Shown here: in pieces, positions 16,615 to 26,650 of the stretch
Position numbering within the stretch: position 1 is the stretch's first letter
Layout of the letters: every line of letters starts with the position of its first letter
Origin: Comamonas koreensis
Lineage (GTDB): Bacteria; Pseudomonadota; Gammaproteobacteria; Burkholderiales; Burkholderiaceae_C
DNA length: 64,000 bases
NCBI RefSeq assembly: GCF_021026195.1
Contig: NZ_JAJNCT010000010.1
Coordinates: 62,001 to 126,000, forward strand
Reading direction: 5' to 3'
Program-made: the position numbers and the translations under genes
The notes under the pieces: model-generated
What the model saw: only the letters and a program-made list of their open reading frames with translations
Told to the model about the DNA's origin: nothing
Database searches by the model: none

Positions 16615-17403
16615 TCAGATGGGGCGGCGGGCCACCAAAAACAAGCGGGGAAAGGCCAGCAGACGCCGGCCATCGCTGCGCAGCGCGTAGGCGGCGTCGA
16701 TGCGGCGGGTGTACTCGGCCACAAAGCTGGTTTGCAGCTCGGCACTCAGAGGCTGGAGAAACGGTCGCAGACCGGTGCCACGAACCCATTGGACAATCGC
16801 CTCCGCACTGTCCATTGGGTGCTGGTATGCCGTACGCCAGGCATCCACCTGTGCATCACGGGCCAACACATCGTAGTAATCATTCAAGGCCAGCAAATCC
16901 GTGCGCAAGGCATGCGGATCGCCGATCTCTGCAGCCCAGGGCTGCAGCGCTGCCACCTCGCGCATCAGGCGGTGGGTGGGCTCATCGCGGTTGTCCGGCA
17001 TCTGCACGGCCAGTACGCCACCGGGCGCCAACATGCCCATCAAGCGGGGCAGCAGCTGCGCGTGGTCGGGCACCCATTGCAGGGCCGCATTGGCAAAAAT
17101 CAGGTCGGGCAAACGCCCGTTGTGCAGTGGAGCCTGCCAATGGGCGATGTCACCCTGCTCAAAATGCACATGCGCAAGACGCTGGCGCGCAGCGGCCAGC
17201 ATGTCTTGCGACTGGTCGATACCCAGCACCCGTGCATGCACGAAGCGCTGGGCCAGCAGCTCGGTGGAATTGCCCGGCCCGCAACCCAGATCCACCACAT
17301 AGGCGGTATCGCTGGGCAGGGCCACGCGCGCCAGCAGTTCGGCGGCCGGGCGCGTGCGCTCGCTCTCGAACCGGCTGTAGAGCTGGGCATTCCATGCAAG
17401 CAT
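16615..17403 (-). CDS. tam: Trans-aconitate 2-methyltransferase
   Basis: The 262-residue SAM-dependent class I methyltransferase shows motif [21 protein letters not shown] at about residues 35-54, [20 protein letters not shown] as motif II, and the Tam-typical [20 protein letters not shown] and [18 protein letters not shown]. Tam esterifies trans-aconitate, a spontaneous isomer of cis-aconitate that inhibits aconitase, and so detoxifies it. Its position 16 bp after mdh and in the same leftward cluster as acnB fits that role: the clean-up enzyme is made together with the enzyme it protects. The start at 17403 gives the standard [13 protein letters not shown] opening. Confidence 0.92.
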   Translation of the reverse strand: MLAWNAQLYSRFESERTRPAAELLARVALPSDTAYVVDLGCGPGNSTELLAQRFVHARVLGIDQSQDMLAAARQRLAHVHFEQGDIAHWQAPLHNGRLPDLIFANAALQWVPDHAQLLPRLMGMLAPGGVLAVQMPDNRDEPTHRLMREVAALQPWAAEIGDPHALRTDLLALNDYYDVLARDAQVDAWRTAYQHPMDSAEAIVQWVRGTGLRPFLQPLSAELQTSFVAEYTRRIDAAYALRSDGRRLLAFPRLFLVARRPI

Positions 17404-17419
17404 GCGGATCGGCCTTGGA

Positions 17420-18406
17420 TTACAGCAGGTGCTTGACGCCGTCCTGCTCGCCTTGCAGCTCAGCCAGGGTCTTGTCGATGCATTCTTGCGAGAACGCGTC
17501 GATTTCCAGACCTTCGACGATCTTGTATTCGCCGTTTTCGGTGGTCACGGGGAAGCCGAAGATGATGCCGGCAGGGATGCCGTATTCGCCGTTCGAAGGC
17601 ACGCCCATGGTCACCCATTCGCCAGCAGAGCCCAGGGCCCAGTCACGCATGTGGTCGATGGCAGCATTGGCAGCCGATGCAGCCGACGACAGGCCACGAG
17701 CGGCAATGATGGCGGCGCCACGCTTGCCCACGGTTGGCAGGAACACGTCCTTGTTCCAGGTCTGGTCGTTGATCGCTTCCTTGACCGACTTGCCGTCCAC
17801 GGTGGCGAAACGGTAGTCGGCGTACATCGTTGGCGAGTGGTTGCCCCAGACGGTCAGCTTGCGGATATCGCCCACCTTGAAGCCGCCCTTGGCAGCCAGT
17901 TGCGAGGCAGCGCGGTTGTGGTCCAGACGCAGCATGGCGGTGAAGTTCTTCGCTGGCAGGTCCGGAGCCGACTTCATCGCGATGTAGGCGTTGGTGTTGG
18001 CAGGGTTGCCAACCACCAGCACCTTGACGTTGCGCGAAGCGACAGCGTTCAGGGCCTTGCCTTGGGCGGTGAAGATCTGGGCGTTGGCAGCCAGCAGGTC
18101 AGCACGCTCCATGCCTGGGCCGCGAGGACGGGCACCCACGAGCAGTGCGTAGTCGGTGTCCTTGAAGGCTTGCAGCGGGTCGCTGTGGGCTTCGATACCG
18201 GCCAGCAGAGGGAAAGCGCAGTCTTCCAGCTCCATGATCACGCCCTTGAGCGCGTTCTGTGCCTTCTCGTCAGGAATTTCCAGCAGTTGCAGGATGACAG
18301 GCTGGTCCTTGCCCAGCATTTCGCCCGAAGCGATGCGGAACAACAGGGCATAACCGATTTGACCAGCGGCACCGGTAACGGCGACACGTACGGGCTTCTT
18401 GCTCAT
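17420..18406 (-). CDS. mdh: Malate dehydrogenase (NAD-dependent)
   Basis: The 328-residue protein is a lactate-dehydrogenase-like malate dehydrogenase of the proteobacterial type. The N-terminal Rossmann motif is [20 protein letters not shown], substrate-binding arginines lie in [20 protein letters not shown], and the catalytic His is in [14 protein letters not shown]. It oxidises malate to oxaloacetate in the cytoplasm, feeding citrate synthase encoded on the other side of the divergent promoter. It is the first gene of the leftward mdh-tam-CitE-exported protein-acnB set. The intergenic space upstream (277 bp) contains a 12-bp perfect palindrome that may be the binding site of the divergently encoded GntR regulator. 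Confidence 0.97.
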   Translation of the reverse strand: MSKKPVRVAVTGAAGQIGYALLFRIASGEMLGKDQPVILQLLEIPDEKAQNALKGVIMELEDCAFPLLAGIEAHSDPLQAFKDTDYALLVGARPRGPGMERADLLAANAQIFTAQGKALNAVASRNVKVLVVGNPANTNAYIAMKSAPDLPAKNFTAMLRLDHNRAASQLAAKGGFKVGDIRKLTVWGNHSPTMYADYRFATVDGKSVKEAINDQTWNKDVFLPTVGKRGAAIIAARGLSSAASAANAAIDHMRDWALGSAGEWVTMGVPSNGEYGIPAGIIFGFPVTTENGEYKIVEGLEIDAFSQECIDKTLAELQGEQDGVKHLL

Positions 18407-18563
18407 GGGAAAACTCCAGAAAATAGAAATGAGGTGTCCAAGCAGGCCAGCATCGGAGAGGGTGTCAAACGACTGGAATCGGCGATCGGGAGGCCCCGAT
18501 GGCAGGTCTGTAAACAGCGCGTAAGTGTACTCTTGAACAGATCACTCAGTCAATTTGTCTTAT

Positions 18564-18577
18564 GTCTTATATAAGAT
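18564..18577. promoter_or_regulatory. Palindromic operator candidate between mdh and the GntR gene
   Basis: TCTTATATAAGA (18565-18576) is a perfect 12-bp palindrome, extended with one mismatch to ATGTCTTATATAAGATAT, in the divergent mdh/gntR spacer. GntR-family regulators bind short AT-rich palindromes near their own genes. The overlap with TATAAG-type promoter elements suggests repression of one or both directions. Assignment to the neighbouring regulator is inference. Confidence 0.55.
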
Positions 18578-18683
18578 ATGATTGGCCCCTGATGCGCTAT
18601 ACAATGCGCGCTGTAATTTTGAACCGTTGGATGCTACATCCACCGTGACACCCGAGAGATTGAATCTCTCCCAAGACAAGCGC

Positions 18684-19478
18684 ATGACATCTTCCACCCC
18701 CAATGCAAACGACACCGGCATCCCGTCCGCTGGCGACAGCGTGGGTGGTGCGACCCCGGCCTTCAGCCCCCTCTACCAACAAATCAAAGGCCTGATCCTG
18801 CAAAGCCTGGAGGCAGGCGCCTGGAAACCGGGCGAGATGATCCCCAGCGAGATGGAGCTGGCCGCCCGCTACCGCGTCAGCCAGGGCACCGTGCGCAAGG
18901 CGATCGACGAGCTGGCCGCCGAGAACCTGCTGCTGCGCCGCCAGGGCAAGGGCACCTTTGTAGCCACCCATGCCGAGCGCAATGTGCAATACCGCTTCCT
19001 GCGTCTCCTGCCGGACAGTGGCGACCTCAATGAAGAAGGTCCGGCGCAGCGCAACATCATCTCCTGCCGCAGCATCAAGGGCCCCAGCGAGATCTGTAAG
19101 CTGCTGCAGGTGCCCACCGGTGAATCGCTGATCCATGTGCGCCGGGTGCTGGTTTTTGCCGGTATTCCCACCATCGTGGAAGACATCTGGCTGCCCAGCA
19201 GCAGCTTCAAGGGCCTGTCAGCCGAGCAGATGCGCGACTACCCTGGCGCCACCTACGCCATGTTCGAGGTGGAATACGGTGTACGCATGGTGCGCGCCCA
19301 GGAAAAACTGCGCGCCGTGCTGCCCGATGCAGCCCAGGCCCAATTGCTGGATATCGACGGACAGACCCCACTGCTCAGCGTGGAGCGCGTCGCTTACACC
19401 TATAACGATGTTCCCATGGAATTACGACGAGGCCTTTATCGGACGGACACCCACCATTACAGCAATACCCTGAGCTAA
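18684..19478 (+). CDS. GntR-family (HutC subfamily) regulator of the TCA cluster
   Basis: With the start at 18684 the protein is 264 residues. A GntR winged helix lies at about residues 25-95 (SPLYQQIKGLILQSLEAGAW, PGEMIPSEMELAARYRVSQG, TVRKAIDELAAENLLLRRQG, KGTFVATH). A UTRA-type ligand domain follows (SLIHVRRVLVFAGIPTIVED, VERVAYTYNDVPMELRRGLY), which places it in the HutC subfamily. The frame is open 34 codons further upstream, but that stretch is Cys-rich and does not look like family sequence. It lies between divergent mdh and sdhCDAB, a position conserved in related betaproteobacteria from memory, so it most likely tunes TCA gene expression to a dicarboxylate or similar ligand. Confidence 0.88.
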   Translation: MTSSTPNANDTGIPSAGDSVGGATPAFSPLYQQIKGLILQSLEAGAWKPGEMIPSEMELAARYRVSQGTVRKAIDELAAENLLLRRQGKGTFVATHAERNVQYRFLRLLPDSGDLNEEGPAQRNIISCRSIKGPSEICKLLQVPTGESLIHVRRVLVFAGIPTIVEDIWLPSSSFKGLSAEQMRDYPGATYAMFEVEYGVRMVRAQEKLRAVLPDAAQAQLLDIDGQTPLLSVERVAYTYNDVPMELRRGLYRTDTHHYSNTLS

Positions 19479-19613
19479 TGCACCGGTCAAGTCTGAGTAG
19501 TCACCACGGGGTTAAAGAGAAACCCTTAGACCTGCGCGCTGCATTGCAATAAAATTTTGCAGGTTTGCGCCTAGCGATTACATAGCAGTTACATCCACGA
19601 AAGATTTCACACC

Positions 19614-20048
19614 ATGACAGATACCACGAAGAAGCGGCCTGAGTTTCGCAATATCAACATGCTGACGGACCTGCCGGGCTACCGTTTCCCGGTGGCAGCC
19701 ATCCTGTCGATCCTGCACCGCGCCAGTGGCCTGGTCATGTTCTTCCTGCTGCCATTCGTGGTCTGGCTGCTCGACACCTCGATCTCCTCCGAATACTCCT
19801 ACGCCCGTTTCACCGCTGCCTTCAACACCGGTGCCGGCATCTTCGCGGGCTGGTTCATCAAGCTGGCCGTGCTGGCACTGATCTGGGCCTACCTGCACCA
19901 CTTCTGCGCTGGCCTGCGCCACATCTGGATGGACGTCTCGCACAAGTCGGTGAACAAGGAATTCGGCAAAAGCTCGGCCATCGTCTGCTTTGCCATCAGC
20001 CTGGCGCTGACCGCCATCCTGGGTGCCAAGCTGTTCGGCTTGTACTGA
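19614..20048 (+). CDS. sdhC: Succinate dehydrogenase cytochrome b556 subunit
   Basis: The 144-residue membrane protein has three hydrophobic helices and the SdhC signature: RPEFRNINMLTDLPGYRFPV at the N-terminus, SILHRASGLVMFFLLPFVVW in helix 1, and LHHFCAGLRHIWMDVSHK with the haem-ligand His in helix 2. It anchors SdhAB to the inner membrane and forms, with SdhD, the quinone and haem b site. It is the first gene of sdhCDAB-sdhE-gltA, about 135 bp after the GntR gene. That spacer should contain the operon promoter, but I do not see a clear consensus box. Confidence 0.95.
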   Translation: MTDTTKKRPEFRNINMLTDLPGYRFPVAAILSILHRASGLVMFFLLPFVVWLLDTSISSEYSYARFTAAFNTGAGIFAGWFIKLAVLALIWAYLHHFCAGLRHIWMDVSHKSVNKEFGKSSAIVCFAISLALTAILGAKLFGLY

Positions 20049-20091
20049 TCGCCCGCGACTGCATTTACTGATAAATAAGAAAGGATTCCCC

Positions 20092-20457
20092 ATGTCCGTC
20101 AATTACGGCTCCAAACGCGTCGTGACCGGTGCGCACTACGGCTTGCGCGACTGGCTGGCCCAGCGCATCACCGGCTTGCTGATGGCCTTGTTCACCGTGG
20201 CCCTGCTGGCCCAGGTGCTGATGATCAAGGGCCCTATCGGCTACGAACAGTGGGCAGGCATCTTCTCCCACCAGTGGATGAAGTTCATCACCGTGGGCAC
20301 CCTGGTGGCCTTGGCCTACCACGCCTGGGTCGGTATGCGTGAAATCCTCATGGACTACGTCCAGCCCGTCGGCCTGCGCCTGGTGCTGCAGATTTTTGTG
20401 CTGGTCTGGCTGGTGGGCTGCCTCGGCTGGGGCCTGCAGGTTCTGTGGCGTCTGTGA
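20092..20457 (+). CDS. sdhD: Succinate dehydrogenase hydrophobic membrane anchor subunit
   Basis: The 121-residue membrane protein starts MSVNYGSKRVVTGAHYGLRD after an AAGGA ribosome-binding site and has three hydrophobic segments. The haem/quinone region LVALAYHAWVGMREILMDYV in the second helix carries the conserved His and Arg of SdhD. Together with SdhC it forms the membrane domain of complex II. It lies 43 bp after sdhC and 22 bp before sdhA. An in-frame upstream extension overlapping the end of sdhC is not supported. Confidence 0.95.
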   Translation: MSVNYGSKRVVTGAHYGLRDWLAQRITGLLMALFTVALLAQVLMIKGPIGYEQWAGIFSHQWMKFITVGTLVALAYHAWVGMREILMDYVQPVGLRLVLQIFVLVWLVGCLGWGLQVLWRL

Positions 20458-20479
20458 TACCCGCGATTGAAAGAGAACA

Positions 20480-22285
20480 ATGAGCTATACAAAAGAGAAC
20501 ATCACCAAGCGCAAGTTTGATGTCGTCATCATCGGCGCAGGCGGCTCCGGTCTGCGCGCTGCGCTGGAACTGTCCAAGGCCGGCCTGTCCGTGGCTGCCT
20601 TGTCCAAGGTTTTCCCCACCCGCTCGCACACCGTGGCAGCACAAGGTGGCGTGTCCGCCTCGCTGGGCAACATGTCGCCCGACAACTGGGAATGGCACTT
20701 CTACGACACCATCAAGGGCTCGGACTGGCTCGGTGACCAGGATGCGATCGAGTTCATGTGCCGCGAAGCACCCAAGGTGGTGTACGAGCTGGAACACTTC
20801 GGCATGCCTTTCGACCGCAACCCCGACGGCACGATCTACCAGCGCCCCTTCGGCGGCCACACCGCCAACCACGGCGAAAAGCCCGTGCAACGCGCTTGCG
20901 CAGCGGCTGACCGTACCGGTCACGCGATGCTGCACACGCTGTACCAGCAAAACGTCAAGTCCAAGACCAACTTCTTCGTGGAGTGGATGGCGCTCGACCT
21001 GATCCGTGACGAATCCGGTGACGTGATCGGCGTGACCGCCATCGAACTGGAAACCGGCGACCTGTACGAGCTGCATGCCAAGGCCGTGCTGCTGGCCACC
21101 GGCGGCGCTGGCCGTATCTTCCAGGCATCGACCAATGCCTTCATCAACACCGGCGACGGCCTGGGCATGGCTGCACGTGCAGGCATCCCGCTGCAGGACA
21201 TGGAGTTCTGGCAGTTCCACCCCACCGGCGTGGCCGGCGCGGGCGTGCTGCTGACCGAGGGCTGCCGTGGTGAAGGCGCTATCCTGCGCAACAGCGATGG
21301 CGAGCGTTTCATGGAGCGCTATGCGCCTACCCTGAAGGATCTGGCTCCGCGTGACTTCGTGTCGCGCTCGATGGACCAGGAAATCAAGGAAGGCCGTGGC
21401 TGCGGTCCGAACAAGGACTACATCCTGCTGGACATGACCCACCTGGGTGCAGATACCATCCGCAAGCGCCTGCCTTCGGTGGAAGAAATCGGCCACAACT
21501 TCGCCAACGTGGACATCACCAAGGAACCGATTCCTGTGGTGCCCACCATCCACTACCAGATGGGCGGTATCCCCACCAACATCAACGGCCAGGTCGTTGT
21601 CTGGGATGGTCAAGAGAACAAGGTGGTCAACGGCCTCTACGCAGTGGGCGAATGCTCCTGCGTGTCGGTGCACGGCGCCAACCGCCTGGGCACGAACTCG
21701 CTGCTGGACCTGCTGGTCTTCGGCAAGTCGGCCGGCAAGCACATCGTCAACTACGTCAACGGCTACGGCGAATTCAAGCCCATGCCTGAGAACGCATCGG
21801 ACTTCTCGCTGTCGCGCCTGAACAAGCTCGACGAGTCGACCAGCGGCGAGTACGCACAAGACGTGGCCAACGACATCCGCGCCTGCATGCAGCTGCACGC
21901 TGGCGTGTTCCGTACGCAAAAGAGCATGGACGAAGGGGTCAAGAAGATTGCCGACATCCGCGCCCGCGTTGGTGGCGTAACCTTGAAGGACAAGTCCAAG
22001 GTCTGGAACACCGCCCGCATGGAAGCGCTGGAAGTGGCCAACCTGATCGAAGTGGCACAAGCCACGATGGTCTCGGCCGCCGCCCGCAAGGAATGCCGTG
22101 GCGCCCACACCGTGGACGACTACGAGCACCCTGCTGACGATCCCAAGTACCCACTGGGCCGCAATGACATCGACTGGCTCAAGCACACGCTGTGGTACAG
22201 CGCCGCCAACAGCCTCGAGTACAAGCCCGTGCAACTCAAGCCGCTGACCGTGCCGTCGGTACCGCCCAAGGTTCGTACCTTCTAA
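20480..22285 (+). CDS. sdhA: Succinate dehydrogenase flavoprotein subunit
   Basis: The 601-residue flavoprotein oxidises succinate to fumarate at a covalently bound FAD. Visible features are the dinucleotide motif [20 protein letters not shown] near the N-terminus, the FAD-attachment His in [20 protein letters not shown], the active-site regions [20 protein letters not shown] and YQMGGIPTN, and [20 protein letters not shown]. Length matches the family. It is in the centre of the complex II operon, and the flavinylation factor gene sdhE follows after sdhB. Confidence 0.98.
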   Translation: MSYTKENITKRKFDVVIIGAGGSGLRAALELSKAGLSVAALSKVFPTRSHTVAAQGGVSASLGNMSPDNWEWHFYDTIKGSDWLGDQDAIEFMCREAPKVVYELEHFGMPFDRNPDGTIYQRPFGGHTANHGEKPVQRACAAADRTGHAMLHTLYQQNVKSKTNFFVEWMALDLIRDESGDVIGVTAIELETGDLYELHAKAVLLATGGAGRIFQASTNAFINTGDGLGMAARAGIPLQDMEFWQFHPTGVAGAGVLLTEGCRGEGAILRNSDGERFMERYAPTLKDLAPRDFVSRSMDQEIKEGRGCGPNKDYILLDMTHLGADTIRKRLPSVEEIGHNFANVDITKEPIPVVPTIHYQMGGIPTNINGQVVVWDGQENKVVNGLYAVGECSCVSVHGANRLGTNSLLDLLVFGKSAGKHIVNYVNGYGEFKPMPENASDFSLSRLNKLDESTSGEYAQDVANDIRACMQLHAGVFRTQKSMDEGVKKIADIRARVGGVTLKDKSKVWNTARMEALEVANLIEVAQATMVSAAARKECRGAHTVDDYEHPADDPKYPLGRNDIDWLKHTLWYSAANSLEYKPVQLKPLTVPSVPPKVRTF

Positions 22286-22316
22286 ATCCACGCAGCCCAC
22301 GAAAGAACATCCCAAA

Positions 22317-23021
22317 ATGAAGCGTACTTTCAAAATCTATCGCTACGATCCCGATAAAGATGCCAAGCCGTACATGCAAACCGTGGAGGTGGAGCTCGAC
22401 GGTCATGAGCGCATGCTGCTGGACGCCCTGGTCAAGCTCAAGGAACTCGATCCATCGATCTCCTTCCGCCGCTCCTGCCGCGAAGGCGTCTGCGGTTCGG
22501 ACGCGATGAACATCAACGGCAAGAACGGCCTGGCCTGCCTGACGAACATGAACACCCTCAAGGGTGACATCGTCTTGAAGCCACTGCCCGGTCTGCCCGT
22601 CATCCGCGATCTGATCGTGGACATGACCCAGTTCTTCAAGCAGTACCACTCGATCAAGCCTTACCTGATGGCTGACAGCTTTGTCGCCAACGAGAAGGAG
22701 CGCCTGCAGTCGCCCGAAGAGCGCGAAGAGCTCAACGGCCTGTACGAGTGCATTCTGTGCGCCAGCTGCTCGACCAGCTGCCCATCGTTCTGGTGGAACC
22801 CCGACAAGTTCGTGGGCCCTGCCGGTCTGCTGCAGGCCTACCGCTTCATCGCCGACAGCCGCGATGACCATACCGGTGAGCGCCTGGACAACCTGGAAGA
22901 CCCCTACCGTCTGTTCCGTTGCCACACCATCATGAACTGCGTGGACGTGTGCCCCAAGCACCTCAACCCCACGAAGGCGATTGGCAAGATCAAGGAACTG
23001 ATGGTTCGCCGCGCAGTGTAA
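22317..23021 (+). CDS. sdhB: Succinate dehydrogenase iron-sulfur subunit
   Basis: The 234-residue protein carries electrons from FAD to quinone. The [2Fe-2S] ligands are in [20 protein letters not shown] and the following GLAC. The [4Fe-4S] and [3Fe-4S] ligands are in [18 protein letters not shown] and [20 protein letters not shown]. Order and length are normal. It follows sdhA by 31 bp and precedes sdhE by 15 bp, so it is cotranscribed with them. Confidence 0.98.
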   Translation: MKRTFKIYRYDPDKDAKPYMQTVEVELDGHERMLLDALVKLKELDPSISFRRSCREGVCGSDAMNINGKNGLACLTNMNTLKGDIVLKPLPGLPVIRDLIVDMTQFFKQYHSIKPYLMADSFVANEKERLQSPEEREELNGLYECILCASCSTSCPSFWWNPDKFVGPAGLLQAYRFIADSRDDHTGERLDNLEDPYRLFRCHTIMNCVDVCPKHLNPTKAIGKIKELMVRRAV

Positions 23022-23036
23022 GAACCAGATTGAGCA

Positions 23037-23330
23037 ATGATGGAAAACGAACTGCTGGATGAACGTGCGCGCGATCTGCTGCGCTGGCGTAGTCGCCGAG
23101 GCCTGGTGGAGAACGACATCTTTGTCGAGCAGTTCTTCCGCACATACGGAGCAAGCCTGAATGTCCGCCAGGCGCAAGGGCTGACCACTTTGATGAACCT
23201 GTCGGACAACGACCTGCTGGACTTGATGCTCAGGCGCAAGGAACCAACAGGCGACCTCGACACGCCAGATGTTCATGAAGTGCTGGAGATGCTGCGCAGC
23301 CGAAAACCACGCGCATCTCTTGCGGACTAA
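23037..23330 (+). CDS. sdhE: FAD assembly factor SdhE
   Basis: The 97-residue cytoplasmic protein promotes covalent attachment of FAD to SdhA. The family signature RGxxE is visible as [15 protein letters not shown] at about residues 21-35, followed by the conserved acidic [12 protein letters not shown] segment. It lies between sdhB and gltA in the TCA operon, the usual betaproteobacterial place. In E. coli the homologue was formerly called YgfY/CptB. Confidence 0.93.
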   Translation: MMENELLDERARDLLRWRSRRGLVENDIFVEQFFRTYGASLNVRQAQGLTTLMNLSDNDLLDLMLRRKEPTGDLDTPDVHEVLEMLRSRKPRASLAD

Positions 23331-23350
23331 CTCGAGAAGGAACCAGTTTT

Positions 23351-24661
23351 ATGAAACTAGCAGACAACAAAGCCACGCTATCGTTTAGCAACGGCGCAGC
23401 AAGCGTAGACCTTCCGGTTTACCAGGGCTCGATCGGCCCGGATGTCATCGACATCCGCAAGCTGTACGCGCAGACCGGCATGTTCACGTACGACCCCGGT
23501 TTCCTCTCGACGGCTGCCTGCCAGTCGGCCATCACCTATATCGATGGTGACAAGGGCGAACTGCTGTACCGCGGCTACCCCATCGAGCAGCTGGCCAAGA
23601 ACTGCAACTACCTCGAAACCTGCTACCTGCTGCTGTACGGCGAGCTGCCCAATGCAACGCAGAAGGCCGAGTTCGAAGACACGGTGACCAAGCACACCAT
23701 GGTCAACGAGCAGATGCAGTTCTTCCTGCGTGGTTTCCGCCGCGATGCGCACCCGATGGCCGTTCTGACGGGCCTGGTGGGCGGCATGTCGGCCTTCTAC
23801 CACGACAGCACCGACATCACCAACCCCGAGCACCGCAACATCGCTGCGATCCGCCTGATCGCCAAGCTGCCCACGCTGGTGGCCATGGCCTACAAGTACG
23901 GCACGGGCCAGCCTTACATGTACCCGAAGAACGACCTGTCCTATGCAGGCAACTTCATGCGCATGATGTTCGGCAACCCTTGCGAAGAGTATGTGGTGAA
24001 CCCGGTGGTGGAGCGCGCACTCGACCGCATCTTCATCCTGCACGCAGACCATGAGCAAAACGCGTCGACCTCGACCGTGCGCCTGTGCGGCTCCTCGGGC
24101 ACCAACCCGTTTGCAGCCATCTCCGCTGGTGTCGCCTGCCTGTGGGGCCCTGCCCACGGCGGTGCCAACGAAGCCTGTCTGAACATGCTCGAAAGCATCC
24201 AGGCCAATGGCGGCATCGCCAAGGTCGGTGAGTTCATGGAGCAGGTCAAGGACAAGTCCAGCGGCGTCAAGCTGATGGGCTTTGGCCACCGCGTCTACAA
24301 GAACTACGACCCACGCGCCAAGCTGATGCAGGAAACCTGCAACGAGATCCTGGCCGAACTGGGCCTGGAAAACGATCCGCTGTTCGCACTGGCCAAGCAA
24401 GTTGAAAAGATTGCGCTGGAAGACGACTACTTCGTGTCGCGCAAGCTGTACCCGAACGTGGACTTCTACTCCGGCATCGTGCAACGCGCCATCGGCATCC
24501 CTGTGAAGCTGTTCACCGGCATCTTCGCACTGGCCCGCACCGTCGGCTGGATCGCCCAGCTCAACGAGCAAATGGCCGATCCTGAGTACAAGATTGGCCG
24601 TCCACGCCAGCTGTACACCGGCTCGGTGGTGCGCGACGTGCAGCCTATCGCCAAGCGCTGA
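23351..24661 (+). CDS. gltA: Citrate synthase (type II, hexameric-type)
   Basis: The 436-residue protein condenses oxaloacetate and acetyl-CoA. It has the N-terminal beta region of Gram-negative NADH-regulated citrate synthases ([20 protein letters not shown]). The catalytic residues sit in [20 protein letters not shown], in [20 protein letters not shown], and in the Asp-containing [16 protein letters not shown]. An AAGGA site precedes the ATG, and the gene follows sdhE by 20 bp. A strong terminator lies about 55 bp after the stop, ending the sdhCDAB-sdhE-gltA transcript. Confidence 0.98.
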   Translation: MKLADNKATLSFSNGAASVDLPVYQGSIGPDVIDIRKLYAQTGMFTYDPGFLSTAACQSAITYIDGDKGELLYRGYPIEQLAKNCNYLETCYLLLYGELPNATQKAEFEDTVTKHTMVNEQMQFFLRGFRRDAHPMAVLTGLVGGMSAFYHDSTDITNPEHRNIAAIRLIAKLPTLVAMAYKYGTGQPYMYPKNDLSYAGNFMRMMFGNPCEEYVVNPVVERALDRIFILHADHEQNASTSTVRLCGSSGTNPFAAISAGVACLWGPAHGGANEACLNMLESIQANGGIAKVGEFMEQVKDKSSGVKLMGFGHRVYKNYDPRAKLMQETCNEILAELGLENDPLFALAKQVEKIALEDDYFVSRKLYPNVDFYSGIVQRAIGIPVKLFTGIFALARTVGWIAQLNEQMADPEYKIGRPRQLYTGSVVRDVQPIAKR

Positions 24662-24717
24662 TAGACCGACCCTGGCAGTGCTTGCGCTGCCAGGTGCTGC
24701 GATCGCAACCGCTTCAA

Positions 24718-24735
24718 AACCCGCTTCGGCGGGTT
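24718..24735 (+). terminator. Rho-independent terminator of the sdh-gltA operon
   Basis: Hairpin AACCCGC-TTCG-GCGGGTT is followed by T residues (GGGTTTTTTC). A second, weaker 8-bp stem CCTGGCAG/CTGCCAGG lies just upstream at about 24670-24693. Confidence 0.9.
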
Positions 24736-24793
24736 TTTTCATGCCAGCAGGCGTATTAATCGCTTGTTAAGCTGGCGCGCCGACGATGGCGGG

Positions 24794-26650
24794 ATGAATT
24801 TCTTTGCCCGGTTTATCACTTCCACAGGCAAGGCCGCCAGCACGGCGGCGTTCCCGCCCCATTCGCCCGATCTGCCCTTCAGCGCTGACCTGGCCACCAC
24901 CGCACCCCACCAGCCGGCACGGCCCGTGTGGCTGTGGAGCCTGGTCGTCAGCCTTTGGCTGGCCAGCGTAGGCAATCTGGCGTTGTGGAAGGCGATATCG
25001 CAGGCCGAGGGGCTGAGCAGCACCCAACAATGGATCTTGGGCCTGAGCCTGGGGACAGCCATTGCCTGCGCCTGCTGGGCACTGTTGAACCTGATCAGCT
25101 GGGGCCGTGCCGCCAAACCGGTGATGATTGCGCTGTGCTGGGTAGCGGCCTTTGCCGCCTGCTTCATGCTGAACTACGGTATCGCCATTGATGCATCGAT
25201 GCTCACCAATGTGCTGCAGACCGATGTCAAGGAAGCGGCCGACCTGCTGCACTGGAGCCTGGTGGTCACCGTGGGCGCCATCGCCATTCCGCCCACCTGG
25301 TGGATCTGGCGCCAGACCCTGGCCCAGCGCTCTGGCTGGCGCCCGGTGCTCAAGCAGCTGGGCATGGTGCTGCTGGCCTTGCTGGCCATGGTGGTGGTCG
25401 TGATGGCGGGTTTTCGCCCCATCTCGTCGGCCATGCGCAACCACACCAACCTGCGCTACATGATGAACCCGCTGTCGACCGTCTATGCCGCAGGCAACCT
25501 GGTGGCCCAGCAAATCCACCACCGCGACACGACCCTCTACCCGATTGGCGAAGACGCCAAGCTCGGCGCCAGCTATGCGGGCCAGACCACGTTTCCGATC
25601 TATGCATTGGTAGTCGGCGAGACAGGGCGCGCGGGCAATTTTGCCGTCAATGGCTATGACCGGCCCACCACGCCTTTGCTGTCTGCGCGCGACGATCTGG
25701 CAGTCGCCACCAATGCCTGGTCCTGCGGCACCAGCACCGCCGTGTCGGTGCCATGCATGTTCTCCCACCTGGGCCGCAGCAGCCAGGACAGTGGCAAATC
25801 CTATGAAAACCTGCTTGATGTCTTGCAGCGCGCCGGCCTGGCCGTCCTCTGGGTCGAGAACCAATCGGGCTGCAAGGGCGTCTGCGCCCGCGTGCACAAC
25901 GCCAACACCGAGACCGACCTGCCCGCCGCGGCCCGCAAGGCGCTCTGCCAGGACGGTGAGTGCGTGGACATGGCTTTGCTCGATGGCCTGGACGAGCGCA
26001 TCAACGCGCTGCCCGCCGAGCAACGTGCCAAGGGCGTGGTGGTGGTGCTGCACCAGATGGGCAGCCATGGTCCGGCCTATTTCAAGCGCTCGCTGAGCCA
26101 GGACAAGCGCTTCAGCCCCGAGTGCAACAACGTCAATCTGCAGGCCTGCGACCGCGCCTCGCTGATCAACGCCTATGACAACAGCGTGGTGGCCACCGAC
26201 CGCATGCTGAGCGGCCTGATCGACTGGCTGGCCAGCAAGGGCCAGCGCCAGCCCACGGCCATGATGTATGTGGCCGACCATGGCGAGTCGCTGGGCGAGA
26301 ACAATATCTACCTGCACGGCCTGCCCTATTCCGTCGCGCCCGATGTGCAAAAGCATGTGCCCTGGATCACCTGGCTCTCCCCCGCCATGCAGCAACGCAT
26401 GGGCATGCGCACCAGCTGTCTGCAGCAAGCCGTGGGCACGGCCCGCATCAGCCACGACAACCTGTTCCACTCGATGCTGGGCCTGACCGATGTGCAGACC
26501 GCGCTGCACCAGCCCGATCTGGACATTTTTGCCAGCTGCAAGGGCTCTGCGCCGCCCGCAACCCTCGCGCACCTGGCATCCGCCACGCCACTGCCCGGCG
26601 GTGCAGCGCAGCAGCCTGCCGCCGACACTGCAGCGCGCAAGCGCAGCTAA
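24794..26650 (+). CDS. eptA: Lipid A phosphoethanolamine transferase (EptA-like)
   Basis: The protein (618 residues from the ATG at 24794) has an N-terminal domain with about five membrane helices (roughly residues 40-230) and a C-terminal periplasmic sulfatase-fold domain. The catalytic Thr lies in WSCGTSTAVSVPCMFS. Zinc ligands are visible in ALVVGETGRAGNFAVNGYDR and in VADHGESLGENNIYLHG. Paired Cys in the catalytic domain match the EptA/MCR disulfides. These inner-membrane enzymes move phosphoethanolamine from phosphatidylethanolamine to lipid A, lowering surface charge and polymyxin binding. No two-component system is adjacent, so regulation is unclear. The last 4 bp overlap the convergent radical SAM gene. 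A 10-codon longer start is possible but less likely. Confidence 0.88.
   Translation: MNFFARFITSTGKAASTAAFPPHSPDLPFSADLATTAPHQPARPVWLWSLVVSLWLASVGNLALWKAISQAEGLSSTQQWILGLSLGTAIACACWALLNLISWGRAAKPVMIALCWVAAFAACFMLNYGIAIDASMLTNVLQTDVKEAADLLHWSLVVTVGAIAIPPTWWIWRQTLAQRSGWRPVLKQLGMVLLALLAMVVVVMAGFRPISSAMRNHTNLRYMMNPLSTVYAAGNLVAQQIHHRDTTLYPIGEDAKLGASYAGQTTFPIYALVVGETGRAGNFAVNGYDRPTTPLLSARDDLAVATNAWSCGTSTAVSVPCMFSHLGRSSQDSGKSYENLLDVLQRAGLAVLWVENQSGCKGVCARVHNANTETDLPAAARKALCQDGECVDMALLDGLDERINALPAEQRAKGVVVVLHQMGSHGPAYFKRSLSQDKRFSPECNNVNLQACDRASLINAYDNSVVATDRMLSGLIDWLASKGQRQPTAMMYVADHGESLGENNIYLHGLPYSVAPDVQKHVPWITWLSPAMQQRMGMRTSCLQQAVGTARISHDNLFHSMLGLTDVQTALHQPDLDIFASCKGSAPPATLAHLASATPLPGGAAQQPAADTAARKRS

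Noticed and set aside
20348..22333. A 661-codon minus-strand open frame over sdhA
   Set aside because: Antisense shadow of sdhA, a common effect of GC-rich codon use; it lacks motifs and a plausible start.
24767..26572. A 601-codon minus-strand open frame over the EptA-like gene
   Set aside because: Antisense shadow; the plus strand has the full catalytic motifs of phosphoethanolamine transferases.
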